From the NCBI GenBank assembly GCA_028705415.1, contig JAQWDO010000007.1:1-20673 (forward strand): a DNA stretch of 20,673 nt, given 5' to 3'. Under the pieces are notes generated by a model. The model saw only the letters and a program-made list of their open reading frames with translations. It made no database searches and had not been told where the DNA came from. The DNA is from Dehalococcoidales bacterium (GTDB lineage: Bacteria; Chloroflexota; Dehalococcoidia; Dehalococcoidales; CSSed11-197). Position numbers and translations under genes: made by a program. Below are positions 7,495-15,018 of the stretch, in pieces. How positions within the stretch are numbered: position 1 is the first letter of the stretch; every line of letters begins with the position of its first letter.

Positions 7495-8046
7495 CTAAGG
7501 AAGGGCAATAATAATGTAATGGTATAGCCCATTTTGTTTGATACTTTCAATCCTGAATCCGGCAGATTGTATCATTTCAGCAGCTTCCTTTGCGCTGAGC
7601 CTTTTTTCGATCGATGGGCCATAAACCATCTTCTCTTTTTTCCAGTCCAGGTTAACCAGCCTGCCGCCGGGTTTTAACATTTTACGAGCGTTTGCCAGTA
7701 CTTTGGAAGGATCCGTAAAATCGTGCAGAACCACACCATAAAAGACAATATCAGCGCATTTCTGGCAGACAATGATTTCTTCTGCTTTGCCTATTGACAG
7801 TTCTATGTTGCGCAATCCCTCGTCAGTTGCTGCCTGTTTTAAATATCGGATCGCGTCCGGGTTGATATCAAATCCCCACACGCGCCCTCCAGGGCTGACC
7901 ATTCTGGCAGCCGGAAGAGCGAAAAAGCCTCTGCCGCATCCGGCATCTACGAAGTTTACACCAGGTTTGACTCCAAGGTCTGAGAGAATATTTTCAGGGT
8001 TCTGCCATTTCAGCCTCTCCCTGTCATCGGGTTTGTGTTTGCACAT
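7495..8046 (-). CDS. class I SAM-dependent methyltransferase
   Basis: The 183-residue protein has the Rossmann motif I VDAGCGRGFF (residues 33-42), an acidic motif II GFDINPD (about 58-64), and the later phrases VLHDFTDP and LKPGGRLVNLDW. These are typical of UbiE/arsenite-methyltransferase-like small enzymes that use S-adenosylmethionine. The substrate cannot be read from the sequence. The N-terminal MCKHKPDDRERLKWQNPENI belongs to a common group of uncharacterised methyltransferases. GGAGG at 8062-8058 supports ATG 8046. A terminator follows directly, so it is probably transcribed alone, divergently from the ABC exporter. Confidence 0.85.
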   Translation of the reverse strand: MCKHKPDDRERLKWQNPENILSDLGVKPGVNFVDAGCGRGFFALPAARMVSPGGRVWGFDINPDAIRYLKQAATDEGLRNIELSIGKAEEIIVCQKCADIVFYGVVLHDFTDPSKVLANARKMLKPGGRLVNLDWKKEKMVYGPSIEKRLSAKEAAEMIQSAGFRIESIKQNGLYHYIIIALP

Positions 8047-8110
8047 CTTGAAAAAAACCTCCAGCCTGGCAGATAATATATTTGATTATGTATCGCCAAA
8101 AATGCCTTTA

Positions 8111-8142
8111 ATAGTAAAGTGCACCCCGCGGCGCCGTGTCAA
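8111..8142 (-). promoter_or_regulatory. possible promoter of the methyltransferase gene
   Basis: A perfect TTGACA occurs on the minus strand at 8142-8137. The -10 candidates are poor: TTTACT (8118-8113, 18-base spacing) or TACTAT (8116-8111, 20-base spacing). The position about 65 bases before the methyltransferase ATG is suitable. Confidence 0.35.
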
Positions 8143-8152
8143 CCATTCGGAC

Positions 8153-8181
8153 TTAATAAAGTCATCAATGGGTGGTATAAT
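8153..8181 (+). promoter_or_regulatory. promoter of the ABC exporter operon
   Basis: TTAATA (8153-8158) and a perfect TATAAT (8176-8181) are 17 bases apart. The expected start near 8188 leaves about eight bases before ATG 8196, and there is no Shine-Dalgarno, so the transcript should be nearly leaderless. Confidence 0.55.
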
Positions 8182-8195
8182 AGGCGCTGATTGTT

Positions 8196-8912
8196 ATGAG
8201 CGCTTTAGCTGTTGAAGGTATCTCCAAGCACATATCCGGCAAGCAGATACTCAATAATATTTCCTTTCAGGTAAAGGCAGGGGAGATATTCGGCCTTATC
8301 GGTCCTAACGGAGCCGGTAAAACCACTACTCTTCGTACAGTGGCAACACTGCTTCAGGTTGAATCTGGCAGTGTCAGCATTTTTGGTTATAAACTGCCCG
8401 GGGAGGCAGGTGAGATTCGTAAAATCATCAGCTACCTGCCGGAAGACGCCGGTGCCTATAAAAACCTCAAAGGCAGGGAGTACCTGGAATTTATTGCCAG
8501 CTTTTTTGCGTCAGGTAGCCGGGGCAAAGATCTGGTTAAACGTGGAATAGAAATAGCTGCGCTCGGAGACCGGATTGATGACCGGGTTGAGGCTTATTCC
8601 AAGGGCATGATGCGCCGCCTGCTGGTTGGCAGAGCCCTTATGACCAATCCGCGCCTGGCTATCCTGGATGAACCCAGTTCCGGGTTGGATGTGGTAAATG
8701 CTCAGCAGATCCGCCGCATTATCAAACAGGCTGCGAGTGAAGGTTTAAGCGTTCTTCTTTCATCCCATAATATGCTGGAAGTAGAGTTGATGTGTGAAAG
8801 AATTGCTCTTATCAACCAGGGCAGGATAGTTGCCCAGGGAACCCCTTCCGAGCTTAAAGAAAGCTACCGGGCGGAAAATATTGAAGAAGTTTTCACAAGT
8901 TTAGTCAAATGA
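8196..8912 (+). CDS. ABC transporter ATP-binding protein (NatA-like exporter ATPase)
   Basis: The 238-residue protein has all nucleotide-binding motifs. Walker A is GPNGAGKT at 36-43. The Q-loop region reads SYLPEDAGAY, with Glu where Gln is usual, which is common in NatA/ABC-2 ATPases. The signature is YSKGMMRRL, Walker B is LAILDEPSSGLD, and the H-loop is SSHNM. It energises the permease encoded next, whose start overlaps its stop as ATGA (8909-8912), so the two form a complete exporter half-pair. NatA-type systems export ions or small toxic molecules and related ones export antibiotics; the cargo here is unknown. No Shine-Dalgarno precedes the ATG. Confidence 0.92.
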   Translation: MSALAVEGISKHISGKQILNNISFQVKAGEIFGLIGPNGAGKTTTLRTVATLLQVESGSVSIFGYKLPGEAGEIRKIISYLPEDAGAYKNLKGREYLEFIASFFASGSRGKDLVKRGIEIAALGDRIDDRVEAYSKGMMRRLLVGRALMTNPRLAILDEPSSGLDVVNAQQIRRIIKQAASEGLSVLLSSHNMLEVELMCERIALINQGRIVAQGTPSELKESYRAENIEEVFTSLVK

Positions 8913-10165
8913 TGTACACCCTGATAAAAAAAGAAGTTAAGGAGTTACTCTCCAAATCCTCGCTGGTTTTCTTTGCAGCCATGGCGCTTGTTTTTGTATT
9001 CATGGGTAACATGCTTTCTGCCTCTTTTGAGGAATCTACAGCTACCCCGATGGTTGCCATTATAGACCAGGATGCTTCCCCTCTTTCTGATATTATGATT
9101 TCGGTCATGGAAGCCGGGTCAGAGGTGGTATACTCCGGTTCCGATACGCAAACCGGGCGCAGCCAGCTTGAGGAAGCAGGTGGAGCTGCCCTGATCACTA
9201 TCCCGCATGATTTTGGAGCTTTGATTGACTCCGGCGAGCAGGCACAGGTAGAAGTGTTATGGCTGATGCAGGGCGCTGGTATGATAGACTCAATTCCAAC
9301 CGGGTCTGTAGAGGCGTTGATTCAAGCCGGGGCAAATGCAGTTTCGGCGGCATTGGTGGCCGAACATTCTTCGCTTGACCCGGAAATTGTGCTTTCTCCG
9401 GTATCTTACAGCTACGATACCCTCTTTAAGGGCAAAATGATAGAAGGGGCATCTCCCGGCATGGTCAGCGGTGTTTTGAGCATGAGAACCATGTTTATAC
9501 CGGTGGTAATCATGATGCTTATCGTTATGGGCTCAAGCTCGGTGATCTCCTCGATGGGGCTGGAAAAAGAAAACCGCACCCTGGAGACTCTTCTTACCCT
9601 GCCGGTGAGCCGGAGCCACATTATAATATCCAAGATTGTTGGCAGTGCAATTGCCGGCATAGTTATGGGGGCGATCTACATGGTTGGGTTTGCCAGCTAT
9701 TTTAATTCAATCACGGGTCCGGCTGGCGGCCTGGGTGATATGGGGTTTACGCTTAACGTGCTTGACTATCTCTTGATAGCCCTTTCGCTGTTTGCCGCCT
9801 TGCTGGCGGCCTTGTGTGCCAGCATTATACTGGGGACTTTTGCCTCCAGCTACCGTTCTGCCCAGACTCTTACCTATCCGATGATCGGTTTGGCAATGCT
9901 GGCAATGCTTGTCACCATGATGCTGGACTTTTCATCCCTTTCATTTCCATTGCAGGTAATGGTGTTCCTGATTCCTTTCTCCCATCCGATGATTGCCATG
10001 AAGGAACTTATGGTGGGAAACTACCTGCTTGTTCTGGCAGGCATCGGCTACCTGGTTGTAATTACTGCCATCCTGGTTGTGATTGCCACCCGTATTTTTA
10101 CTACTGACCGGGTAGTGCTGGGAATGTCGATAAAAGGCAGAAAGAACACCCGGGCTACTGCTTGA
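8909..10165 (+). CDS. ABC-2 type permease (NatB-like)
   Basis: The 418-residue protein has the ABC-2 plan: an N-terminal helix at about 20-38, a large external domain at about 40-190, then five to six helices. The internal phrase MGLEKENRTLETLLTLPVSRSHIIISKI is typical of NatB/YhaP-like exporters, in which this cytoplasmic segment contacts the ATPase. The first ATG overlaps the ATPase stop by four bases; a second in-frame ATG follows at 8912. Together the two proteins form an ATP-driven exporter. The external domain carries no recognisable substrate signature. Confidence 0.9.
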   Translation: MMYTLIKKEVKELLSKSSLVFFAAMALVFVFMGNMLSASFEESTATPMVAIIDQDASPLSDIMISVMEAGSEVVYSGSDTQTGRSQLEEAGGAALITIPHDFGALIDSGEQAQVEVLWLMQGAGMIDSIPTGSVEALIQAGANAVSAALVAEHSSLDPEIVLSPVSYSYDTLFKGKMIEGASPGMVSGVLSMRTMFIPVVIMMLIVMGSSSVISSMGLEKENRTLETLLTLPVSRSHIIISKIVGSAIAGIVMGAIYMVGFASYFNSITGPAGGLGDMGFTLNVLDYLLIALSLFAALLAALCASIILGTFASSYRSAQTLTYPMIGLAMLAMLVTMMLDFSSLSFPLQVMVFLIPFSHPMIAMKELMVGNYLLVLAGIGYLVVITAILVVIATRIFTTDRVVLGMSIKGRKNTRATA

Positions 10166-10185
10166 GATTATGACCAGCCAGCCGG

Positions 10186-10197
10186 TTATGATAAAAT
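10186..10197 (+). promoter_or_regulatory. extended -10 promoter of the VTT-domain gene
   Basis: TTATGATAAAAT includes TG-A-TAAAAT, an extended -10. The -35 region is poor. The expected start near 10204 is about four bases before ATG 10208. The identical 12-mer recurs at 13352-13363 before the citrate/homocitrate synthase gene. Confidence 0.45.
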
Positions 10198-10207
10198 ACC
10201 TTCCAAT

Positions 10208-10834
10208 ATGACAGAAGAAAGCTCTGCCCCTGAAAAGCCCTGCCGTAAAACTCGCTCAGTCAGCTTTACATCTCTCAAGTTCTGGTTTTTAAGGCGCTGG
10301 ATTCCTATACTCGGGTTATTGCTTATCATAGCCCTGGTGCTGGGCCTTTTTATTCTTTACAGAAATAATCCGGATCTCATAGATGACCTTGAACGTTTTG
10401 GTTACCTGGGGGCTTTTCTTATTAGTATTGTTCTCAATGCCACTCTGGTATTGCCTGCCGGTAATTTCCTTGTACTCGCCGCTCTTGGCGCTACCCTGCC
10501 ATCAGCCACACTGGTTGGTCTGGTTGGGGGGCTGGGTGCTGCCATAGGGGAAAGCACCGGGTACTTTGCCGGATATTCTGGAAGAGCGATAATCGACAAC
10601 CGAAACATGTACAACCGTACGGAAGGCTGGATGAAACGCTGGGGTTTCTGGGCTTTGTTCGGCCTGTCGGCGGCACCGCTCTTTTTTGATCTGGCAGGGA
10701 TTGCTGCCGGCGCTTGCCGTTACAGATTCTGGAAGTTTTTCGTGGCTTGCTGGCTGGGTAGAAGTATTTTATATGTTGCCATTGCCTGGGCTGGCCTTAA
10801 GGGCTGGGAATGGCTGTTAAATATTATGGGCTGA
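10208..10834 (+). CDS. VTT-domain (DedA/TVP38-like) membrane protein
   Basis: The 208-residue protein has a short charged N-terminus, a helix at about 33-51, and a VTT/SNARE-associated-like core with re-entrant Gly-rich segments (FGYLGAFLISIVLNATLVLPAG; VGLVGGLGAAIGESTGYFAGY). It ends with further helices (WGFWALFGLSAAPLFFDLAGIAAGACRYRFWKF). The Gly-Glu-ST-GY motif is characteristic of the DedA superfamily, in which some members act as lipid scramblases or transport polyprenyl phosphate. The exact role here is not readable. No Shine-Dalgarno is present; a -10 box lies 11 bases before the ATG, suggesting a leaderless message. It is probably not co-transcribed with the exporter. Confidence 0.82.
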   Translation: MTEESSAPEKPCRKTRSVSFTSLKFWFLRRWIPILGLLLIIALVLGLFILYRNNPDLIDDLERFGYLGAFLISIVLNATLVLPAGNFLVLAALGATLPSATLVGLVGGLGAAIGESTGYFAGYSGRAIIDNRNMYNRTEGWMKRWGFWALFGLSAAPLFFDLAGIAAGACRYRFWKFFVACWLGRSILYVAIAWAGLKGWEWLLNIMG

Positions 10835-10939
10835 AAACCAGTCAGGAACGGAATAGTAAATTAAGAATCTTATCACCAGGATTGTTTGTACTACGTAGAG
10901 CTGCATGGTTTTCCGCATTGATGTAAGCAACATCGCATT

Positions 10940-12208
10940 TCATGCTTTTGATTCTGAGCCCGTTCGTACCTTGATTAGTAGCAGGGCCCCCGCAATGAAG
11001 TAGGCTATGCAGGCAAGAAGCATTACGGTATAGCCAAGGTTCAATCCAATCCCGTTAAAAAAATCGATCACTGGACCGATAAGCCTGGCCAGTGCCCCGC
11101 CTCCGGCAGTAGCCATATTGGCAATACCCAGGTATTTTGCCTCCTCTCCTTTATTCACCAGGTCGGTTGCCAGTGCCCAGTTGGTGCTGTTAAACGCACC
11201 CAGTGCAAGGCCAATTACAGCTGCCCCAATCATGAGCACGATATCAGAGGAGTTTGTGAGTATAATCAATATCCCTGCAGCACCGGTAAGTGCTGCCAGC
11301 ATGCATATTTTCTTCCGGCCAATATAATCAGACAGATAACCGGCAGGAAAAACTGCCAGGAGCATGAACACGATGGCAATTGCCAGGAAGCGGGTTGTTG
11401 CCGCTGCCGGATCACTCACGCCGACAACGTCACGAAAATAATACAGGGCAAATTGTTGTATGGTAGTCAGCCCCATAAAAACTGCCAGGCGGGAAGCCAG
11501 AAACCACAGGAAAGCTCTATTGGCTTTGATATTTATATTGAAACTTTTTATCCAGGCGGGAATCACATTATTCGTGGGTATTTTTTGCGGGCGGGGTTCT
11601 TTTACAGCAATAACGGTATAGAGCATAAGAACAAGGATTATGCCCCCCAGCAGCAAAATAGAGAACCACAGCCACTTATCCTCACCGGTCAAAGAGTAAC
11701 TATCCATAAATCTGGATATGGGAAAAAGCAGGGCAGCTCCACCCAGTATTTCCAGAAAGCTCTTGACTCCGGAAGCCTTGCCCCTTTCGTTAGCAGGCAC
11801 CATTTCGGGGATAAAAGCCTGATATGGCCCCTGTGCAGCGTTGGAAAAAAACTGCAGGGCACAGTAACCGATAAAAAGCACGGTGAAAGAAGTAGCCACG
11901 CCTATTACCGGCATAAACGCAAGCAATCCGGCTACGCCGGCAATAATGAAAGGTTTACGCCGCCCCCATCCAAGATTCGAGCGGTCGGAAATAGCCCCGG
12001 CAACCGGCTGAGCAAGCATGGCAATAATCAGACCGCTGAATGTCATCAATCCAAGCCAGGTGTTTTTCTGTGTTTCTGAAGCAAAATCGAGCACTACCAT
12101 GGGAAGTATCAGGCTGTGCATGCATTGCCAGAGGCCGGAGATGCCAAAAACCAGCAGTGTAATTTTTATATAATGCCAAATGGCCTTTTTGGAAGCGGTT
12201 AATTTCAT
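10940..12208 (-). CDS. MFS transporter (sugar/SLC45-like subgroup)
   Basis: The 422-residue protein has twelve predicted helices in two halves. The loop between helices 2 and 3 reads QPVAGAISDRSNLGWGRRKPF, the major-facilitator signature in the form seen in sucrose/glycoside-type carriers. The second half has the matching GYLSDYIGRKK. It should be a secondary transporter in the cytoplasmic membrane; the substrate is not determinable. It starts four bases after the argC stop with no Shine-Dalgarno of its own, so its translation probably depends on argC. The convergent gap 10835-10939 shows no clear terminator. Confidence 0.85.
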   Translation of the reverse strand: MKLTASKKAIWHYIKITLLVFGISGLWQCMHSLILPMVVLDFASETQKNTWLGLMTFSGLIIAMLAQPVAGAISDRSNLGWGRRKPFIIAGVAGLLAFMPVIGVATSFTVLFIGYCALQFFSNAAQGPYQAFIPEMVPANERGKASGVKSFLEILGGAALLFPISRFMDSYSLTGEDKWLWFSILLLGGIILVLMLYTVIAVKEPRPQKIPTNNVIPAWIKSFNINIKANRAFLWFLASRLAVFMGLTTIQQFALYYFRDVVGVSDPAAATTRFLAIAIVFMLLAVFPAGYLSDYIGRKKICMLAALTGAAGILIILTNSSDIVLMIGAAVIGLALGAFNSTNWALATDLVNKGEEAKYLGIANMATAGGGALARLIGPVIDFFNGIGLNLGYTVMLLACIAYFIAGALLLIKVRTGSESKA

Positions 12209-12212
12209 CAGT

Positions 12213-13235
12213 TTACGGGTATAGTGGCGGCATGGAGATCCCGGTTTTTTCTTCCAGCCCGAACATTATATTCATATTTTGTATGGCCTGTCCGGCGGCT
12301 CCCTTTATCAGGTTATCCAGTGTGCTGATTACCACCAGTCGATTGGTGCGACAGTCAATTCTTGGATAAACCACGCAGTAGTTTGATCCCTTTGTCTGGC
12401 TGATGCCGGGAGGAGACTCTGCCAGACGGACAAATGGTTCGTCGTCATAAAAACTGGAATAGATCTGTTCGATTTCCAGTTGTGAAACGTCTCCGGACAA
12501 ATCCGCGTAGCAGGATGACAATATGCCTCGCGTTACCGGAATCAGATGGGGTACAAAGGTAACCCTCAGTTTGTTTGCATTACCGGCTTTTCTCAGCTCC
12601 TGCTCTATTTCCGGAAGATGCCGGTGGCCTTCCAGGGCATAGGCGGATACATTTTCATTAGCTTCGCAAAAATGGCTTTTAAGATTTAGTGTTCTGCCGG
12701 CACCAGAAAGGCCTGACTTGGAATCTATGATAATGTTTTCTCCAATTATGCCAGCTTTCAAAGCCGGGGCAAGCGCAAGAATTGCCGCGGTTGGGTAGCA
12801 GCCCGGATTGGCTACAAGGCGGGCTGTCTTGATCTGTTTGCGGTAAAGCTCCGGTAATCCGTAAACCGCCTCTTTCAGCAAGTCCGGTGAAGGGTGAGTA
12901 AAGCCGTACCATTCCGGGTAAAGGGAAGTATCTTCAAGCCGGAAATCGGCGCTGATATCAATGACCTTGCTGTTGGATTTCAGGATTTTTGAAACCTGTG
13001 CCGCGCTTTCCCTGTGAGGGAGGGCTACGAAACAAACATCTGCTTCTCCGGCTTCCTCGGATATTTTGATTTCCAGGCCTGAAAGGTGAGGTAAAAGCTT
13101 TCCTAATTGCTCTCCGGCAGCAGACCGCCCGGTAACATAAGTTATTTCGGCTTCAGGGTGTCCGGCAAGCAGCCGGGCAAGCTCCATCCCGGCATAGCCG
13201 GTTACATTCACAATGCCAGCTTTGATCCTTGTCAT
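12213..13235 (-). CDS. argC: N-acetyl-gamma-glutamyl-phosphate reductase
   Basis: The 340-residue enzyme makes N-acetylglutamate semialdehyde from the acyl phosphate with NADPH, the third step of arginine synthesis. The N-terminal GIVNVTGYAGMELARLL is the NADP-binding loop; the usual G-A-S-GY is here N-V-T-GY. The active-site motif VANPGCYPTAA places the catalytic Cys at 146. The later ISQTKGSNYC and FVPHLIPVTRGIL are also typical. The length is normal for ArgC. GGAGG nine bases before ATG 13235 supports the start. No other arginine gene is in the window. A transporter follows directly, and the gene diverges from the citrate/homocitrate synthase gene across a 175-base gap. Confidence 0.94.
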   Translation of the reverse strand: MTRIKAGIVNVTGYAGMELARLLAGHPEAEITYVTGRSAAGEQLGKLLPHLSGLEIKISEEAGEADVCFVALPHRESAAQVSKILKSNSKVIDISADFRLEDTSLYPEWYGFTHPSPDLLKEAVYGLPELYRKQIKTARLVANPGCYPTAAILALAPALKAGIIGENIIIDSKSGLSGAGRTLNLKSHFCEANENVSAYALEGHRHLPEIEQELRKAGNANKLRVTFVPHLIPVTRGILSSCYADLSGDVSQLEIEQIYSSFYDDEPFVRLAESPPGISQTKGSNYCVVYPRIDCRTNRLVVISTLDNLIKGAAGQAIQNMNIMFGLEEKTGISMPPLYP

Positions 13236-13334
13236 TGAAATCCTCCATGAGACACCATATGAGGGAAGTGTGCCTTGTCGTACTCCCCAAGATTAAAAAT
13301 AACCAGCTGGTGCCTTTTTGTATGCGTCCTATAA

Positions 13335-13363
13335 TTTACTACAAAATGGCTTTATGATAAAAT
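13335..13363 (+). promoter_or_regulatory. promoter of the citrate/homocitrate synthase gene
   Basis: TTTACT (13335-13340), 17 bases, then TAAAAT (13358-13363) preceded by TGA, an extended -10. The expected start near 13370 gives a leader of about 40 bases. A second TATAAT occurs at 13330-13335 without a good -35. The rest of the divergent gap (13236-13330) shows only a weak imperfect hairpin around 13263-13288. Confidence 0.5.
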
Positions 13364-13410
13364 CATCTATTAACCTTCGTTTATGATCCCCATTGAAAAG
13401 GAGAGAAACT

Positions 13411-14664
13411 GTGCCAAAAATATTTTTAATAGATGTAACCAACCGGGATGGTGTACAGACCGCCAAGCTTGGTTTGTCCAAGCTGGAAAAAACCATGATT
13501 AACGTGTTTTTAAACCAGATGGGTGTTTTTCAGTCCGAGTTTGGTTTTCCCACTACCCGCCATGAAAGAAACTACCTGAATGCCAATCTTGAACTGGCAG
13601 AAATGGGCATCATCAGCCCGATGAGGCTGGAGGGGTGGATAAGGGCTATTGTTCCCGATGTTGAGATGGCTTTTAGCAGGATTCCCAAAATCAAGCATCT
13701 CAACCTTTCCATCTCAACCTCAGACCAAATGATTAACGGAAAATTCCAGGGCCGGAAAAACCGCAAGGATATTATCAATGACATGGCTGCAGCTGTCGAT
13801 GCAGCCTGGGGAAAAGGGGCTGAAAGTATCGGGGTAAATGCAGAAGATGCTTCCCGTACTGATATTGACTATTTGATTGAATTTGGGCAGGCGGCCAAAG
13901 AACACGGCGCCAACCGTATACGTTATTGTGATACTCTGGGATACGACAACCCCTTTTCTATATATGAGACTGCCTACAGAATGGCAAAGGAAATTGGACT
14001 GCCGGTAGAGTTGCACTGCCACGGCGATCTTGGAATGGCAGTAGCCAACTCCATTGCCGGAGCAAAAGGGGTTGTTGACGGCGGGCAGGACGCCTATGTT
14101 AATACCACTGTCAATGGCATCGGTGAACGAGCCGGCAATGCCGATCTGGTGGCTACAATACTTGCTATCACAAAGTCCAAAGGCTTTAATGAAAAATACA
14201 GCCTTGGTGGAAATATAGACCTTTCCATGGCGCACAGGATATGTAAATTTGCCAGCTATGCTTTTGGAGTGCCAATTCCGATTAACCAGCCGGGTGTGGG
14301 CGCCAATGCTTTTGCCCATGAATCGGGTATTCATGCGGACGGTGTTCTGAAAGACCCTGAGAACTATGAGCTTTATGGATTTGAAGAACTCGGCCGCCGT
14401 CAGTGGGAGATTGTTGAAACCGGCCGGGAAATATGTGCAGGGGAATACAGCGGGGTATCCGGGTTCACTTATGTGATGAGTAAAGTTGCAGTCGGTAAAA
14501 CTTTTGAGAGCCGTGAAGAAGCCAACCGGATTCTTGAGCTGGTCCGCTATGCTAATGTACTGTCCCATAAGCCTCTGACTGAGGAAGAGCTGCGGTTTAT
14601 TGCTGACTATCCTGATATCGCCAAGCAGCTGTTGACCACCATACCCCTCTCAGAAGAAGATTAA
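13411..14664 (+). CDS. homocitrate synthase-family enzyme, candidate (Re)-citrate synthase
   Basis: The 417-residue protein belongs to the DRE-TIM metallolyase family that condenses acetyl-CoA with 2-oxo acids. N-terminal VTNRDGVQ (9-16) stands for the usual D-T-x-RDG-x-Q. Metal ligands are seen in LHCHGDLGMA (His202, His204), and GIGERAGNADL follows. After the barrel, FAHESGIHADG marks the linker. The absence of a long LeuA C-terminal domain argues against isopropylmalate synthase. In Dehalococcoides a homocitrate-synthase-like protein has been shown to act as (Re)-citrate synthase, so citrate formation from oxaloacetate is my preferred role, but homocitrate synthesis cannot be excluded. I choose GTG 13411 because AGGAG (13399-13403) stands seven bases before it; the TTG at 13393 lacks such a site. 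Confidence 0.8.
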   Translation: MPKIFLIDVTNRDGVQTAKLGLSKLEKTMINVFLNQMGVFQSEFGFPTTRHERNYLNANLELAEMGIISPMRLEGWIRAIVPDVEMAFSRIPKIKHLNLSISTSDQMINGKFQGRKNRKDIINDMAAAVDAAWGKGAESIGVNAEDASRTDIDYLIEFGQAAKEHGANRIRYCDTLGYDNPFSIYETAYRMAKEIGLPVELHCHGDLGMAVANSIAGAKGVVDGGQDAYVNTTVNGIGERAGNADLVATILAITKSKGFNEKYSLGGNIDLSMAHRICKFASYAFGVPIPINQPGVGANAFAHESGIHADGVLKDPENYELYGFEELGRRQWEIVETGREICAGEYSGVSGFTYVMSKVAVGKTFESREEANRILELVRYANVLSHKPLTEEELRFIADYPDIAKQLLTTIPLSEED

Positions 14665-14686
14665 AACAGGCAAAAATTACCGGATA

Positions 14687-14723
14687 GATTGAGTTGGCCG
14701 GTGATTGCCTGGCCAACTCAATC
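14687..14723 (+). terminator. 13-bp perfect stem-loop after the synthase gene
   Basis: GATTGAGTTGGCC (14687-14699) and GGCCAACTCAATC (14711-14723) are perfect complements around an 11-base loop, in which GGT/GCC can pair further. It begins 22 bases after the stop of the synthase gene. No strong T-run follows, so termination may be partial or the stem may protect the message. A weak promoter for the next gene (TTGCCT 14705-14710, TATCAT 14729-14734) would overlap it. Confidence 0.5.
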
Positions 14724-14790
14724 GGTGTTATCATTAATCAGGGTTTCTGATAAGGCTATCACCAGATTCAGACTGGCGCAGGAGGGAGAA

Positions 14791-14991
14791 ATGTTTGGTT
14801 ACCTGACTATTCTGGCTGCGATTCCCGGTTTCTTTTTAAGCTCCTGGTTCCTGATGCTGCTGTGGGGGGTCTTCGCTCCAGATCTGGGATGGACTACTAT
14901 AAGTTATGTTACCGCAATGCTTATCAATATTACCCTTTGGCTGGCAGTAGCACCACTGGCAGCAGCTGGCAAAAGGGCAAAACACAACTAA
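14791..14991 (+). CDS. small two-helix membrane protein of unknown function
   Basis: The 66-residue protein has two hydrophobic segments, about 4-27 (YLTILAAIPGFFLSSWFLML) and 36-58 (ISYVTAMLINITLWLAVAPL). It ends in the basic tail AGKRAKHN. GGAGGG at 14781-14786 stands four bases before this ATG, a much better start than the longer upstream TTG at 14689, which lies inside a hairpin. It is 27 bases ahead of purM and should share its transcript. I do not recognise the family. Confidence 0.65.
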   Translation: MFGYLTILAAIPGFFLSSWFLMLLWGVFAPDLGWTTISYVTAMLINITLWLAVAPLAAAGKRAKHN

Positions 14992-15018
14992 CAATACATT
15001 CTTAAAGGAGAGCTGGAG

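Noticed and set aside
10835..10939. Shared terminator between the convergent VTT and MFS genes
   Set aside because: Only short imperfect inverted repeats (for example GATGT/ACATC near 10920-10934) without T-runs are visible.
11453..12079. Plus-strand frame of 208 residues opposite the MFS gene
   Set aside because: Its Gln/His/Lys-rich composition is typical of antisense to a membrane protein; no start signals.
13236..13410. Riboswitch or T-box leader in the argC/synthase divergent gap
   Set aside because: No T-box core sequence, no conserved riboswitch core and only a weak imperfect hairpin were found; promoters account for what is seen.
13720..14568. Long minus-strand frame opposite the citrate/homocitrate synthase gene
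   Set aside because: The plus-strand gene has clear family motifs and a ribosome site; the antisense frame shows no domain.
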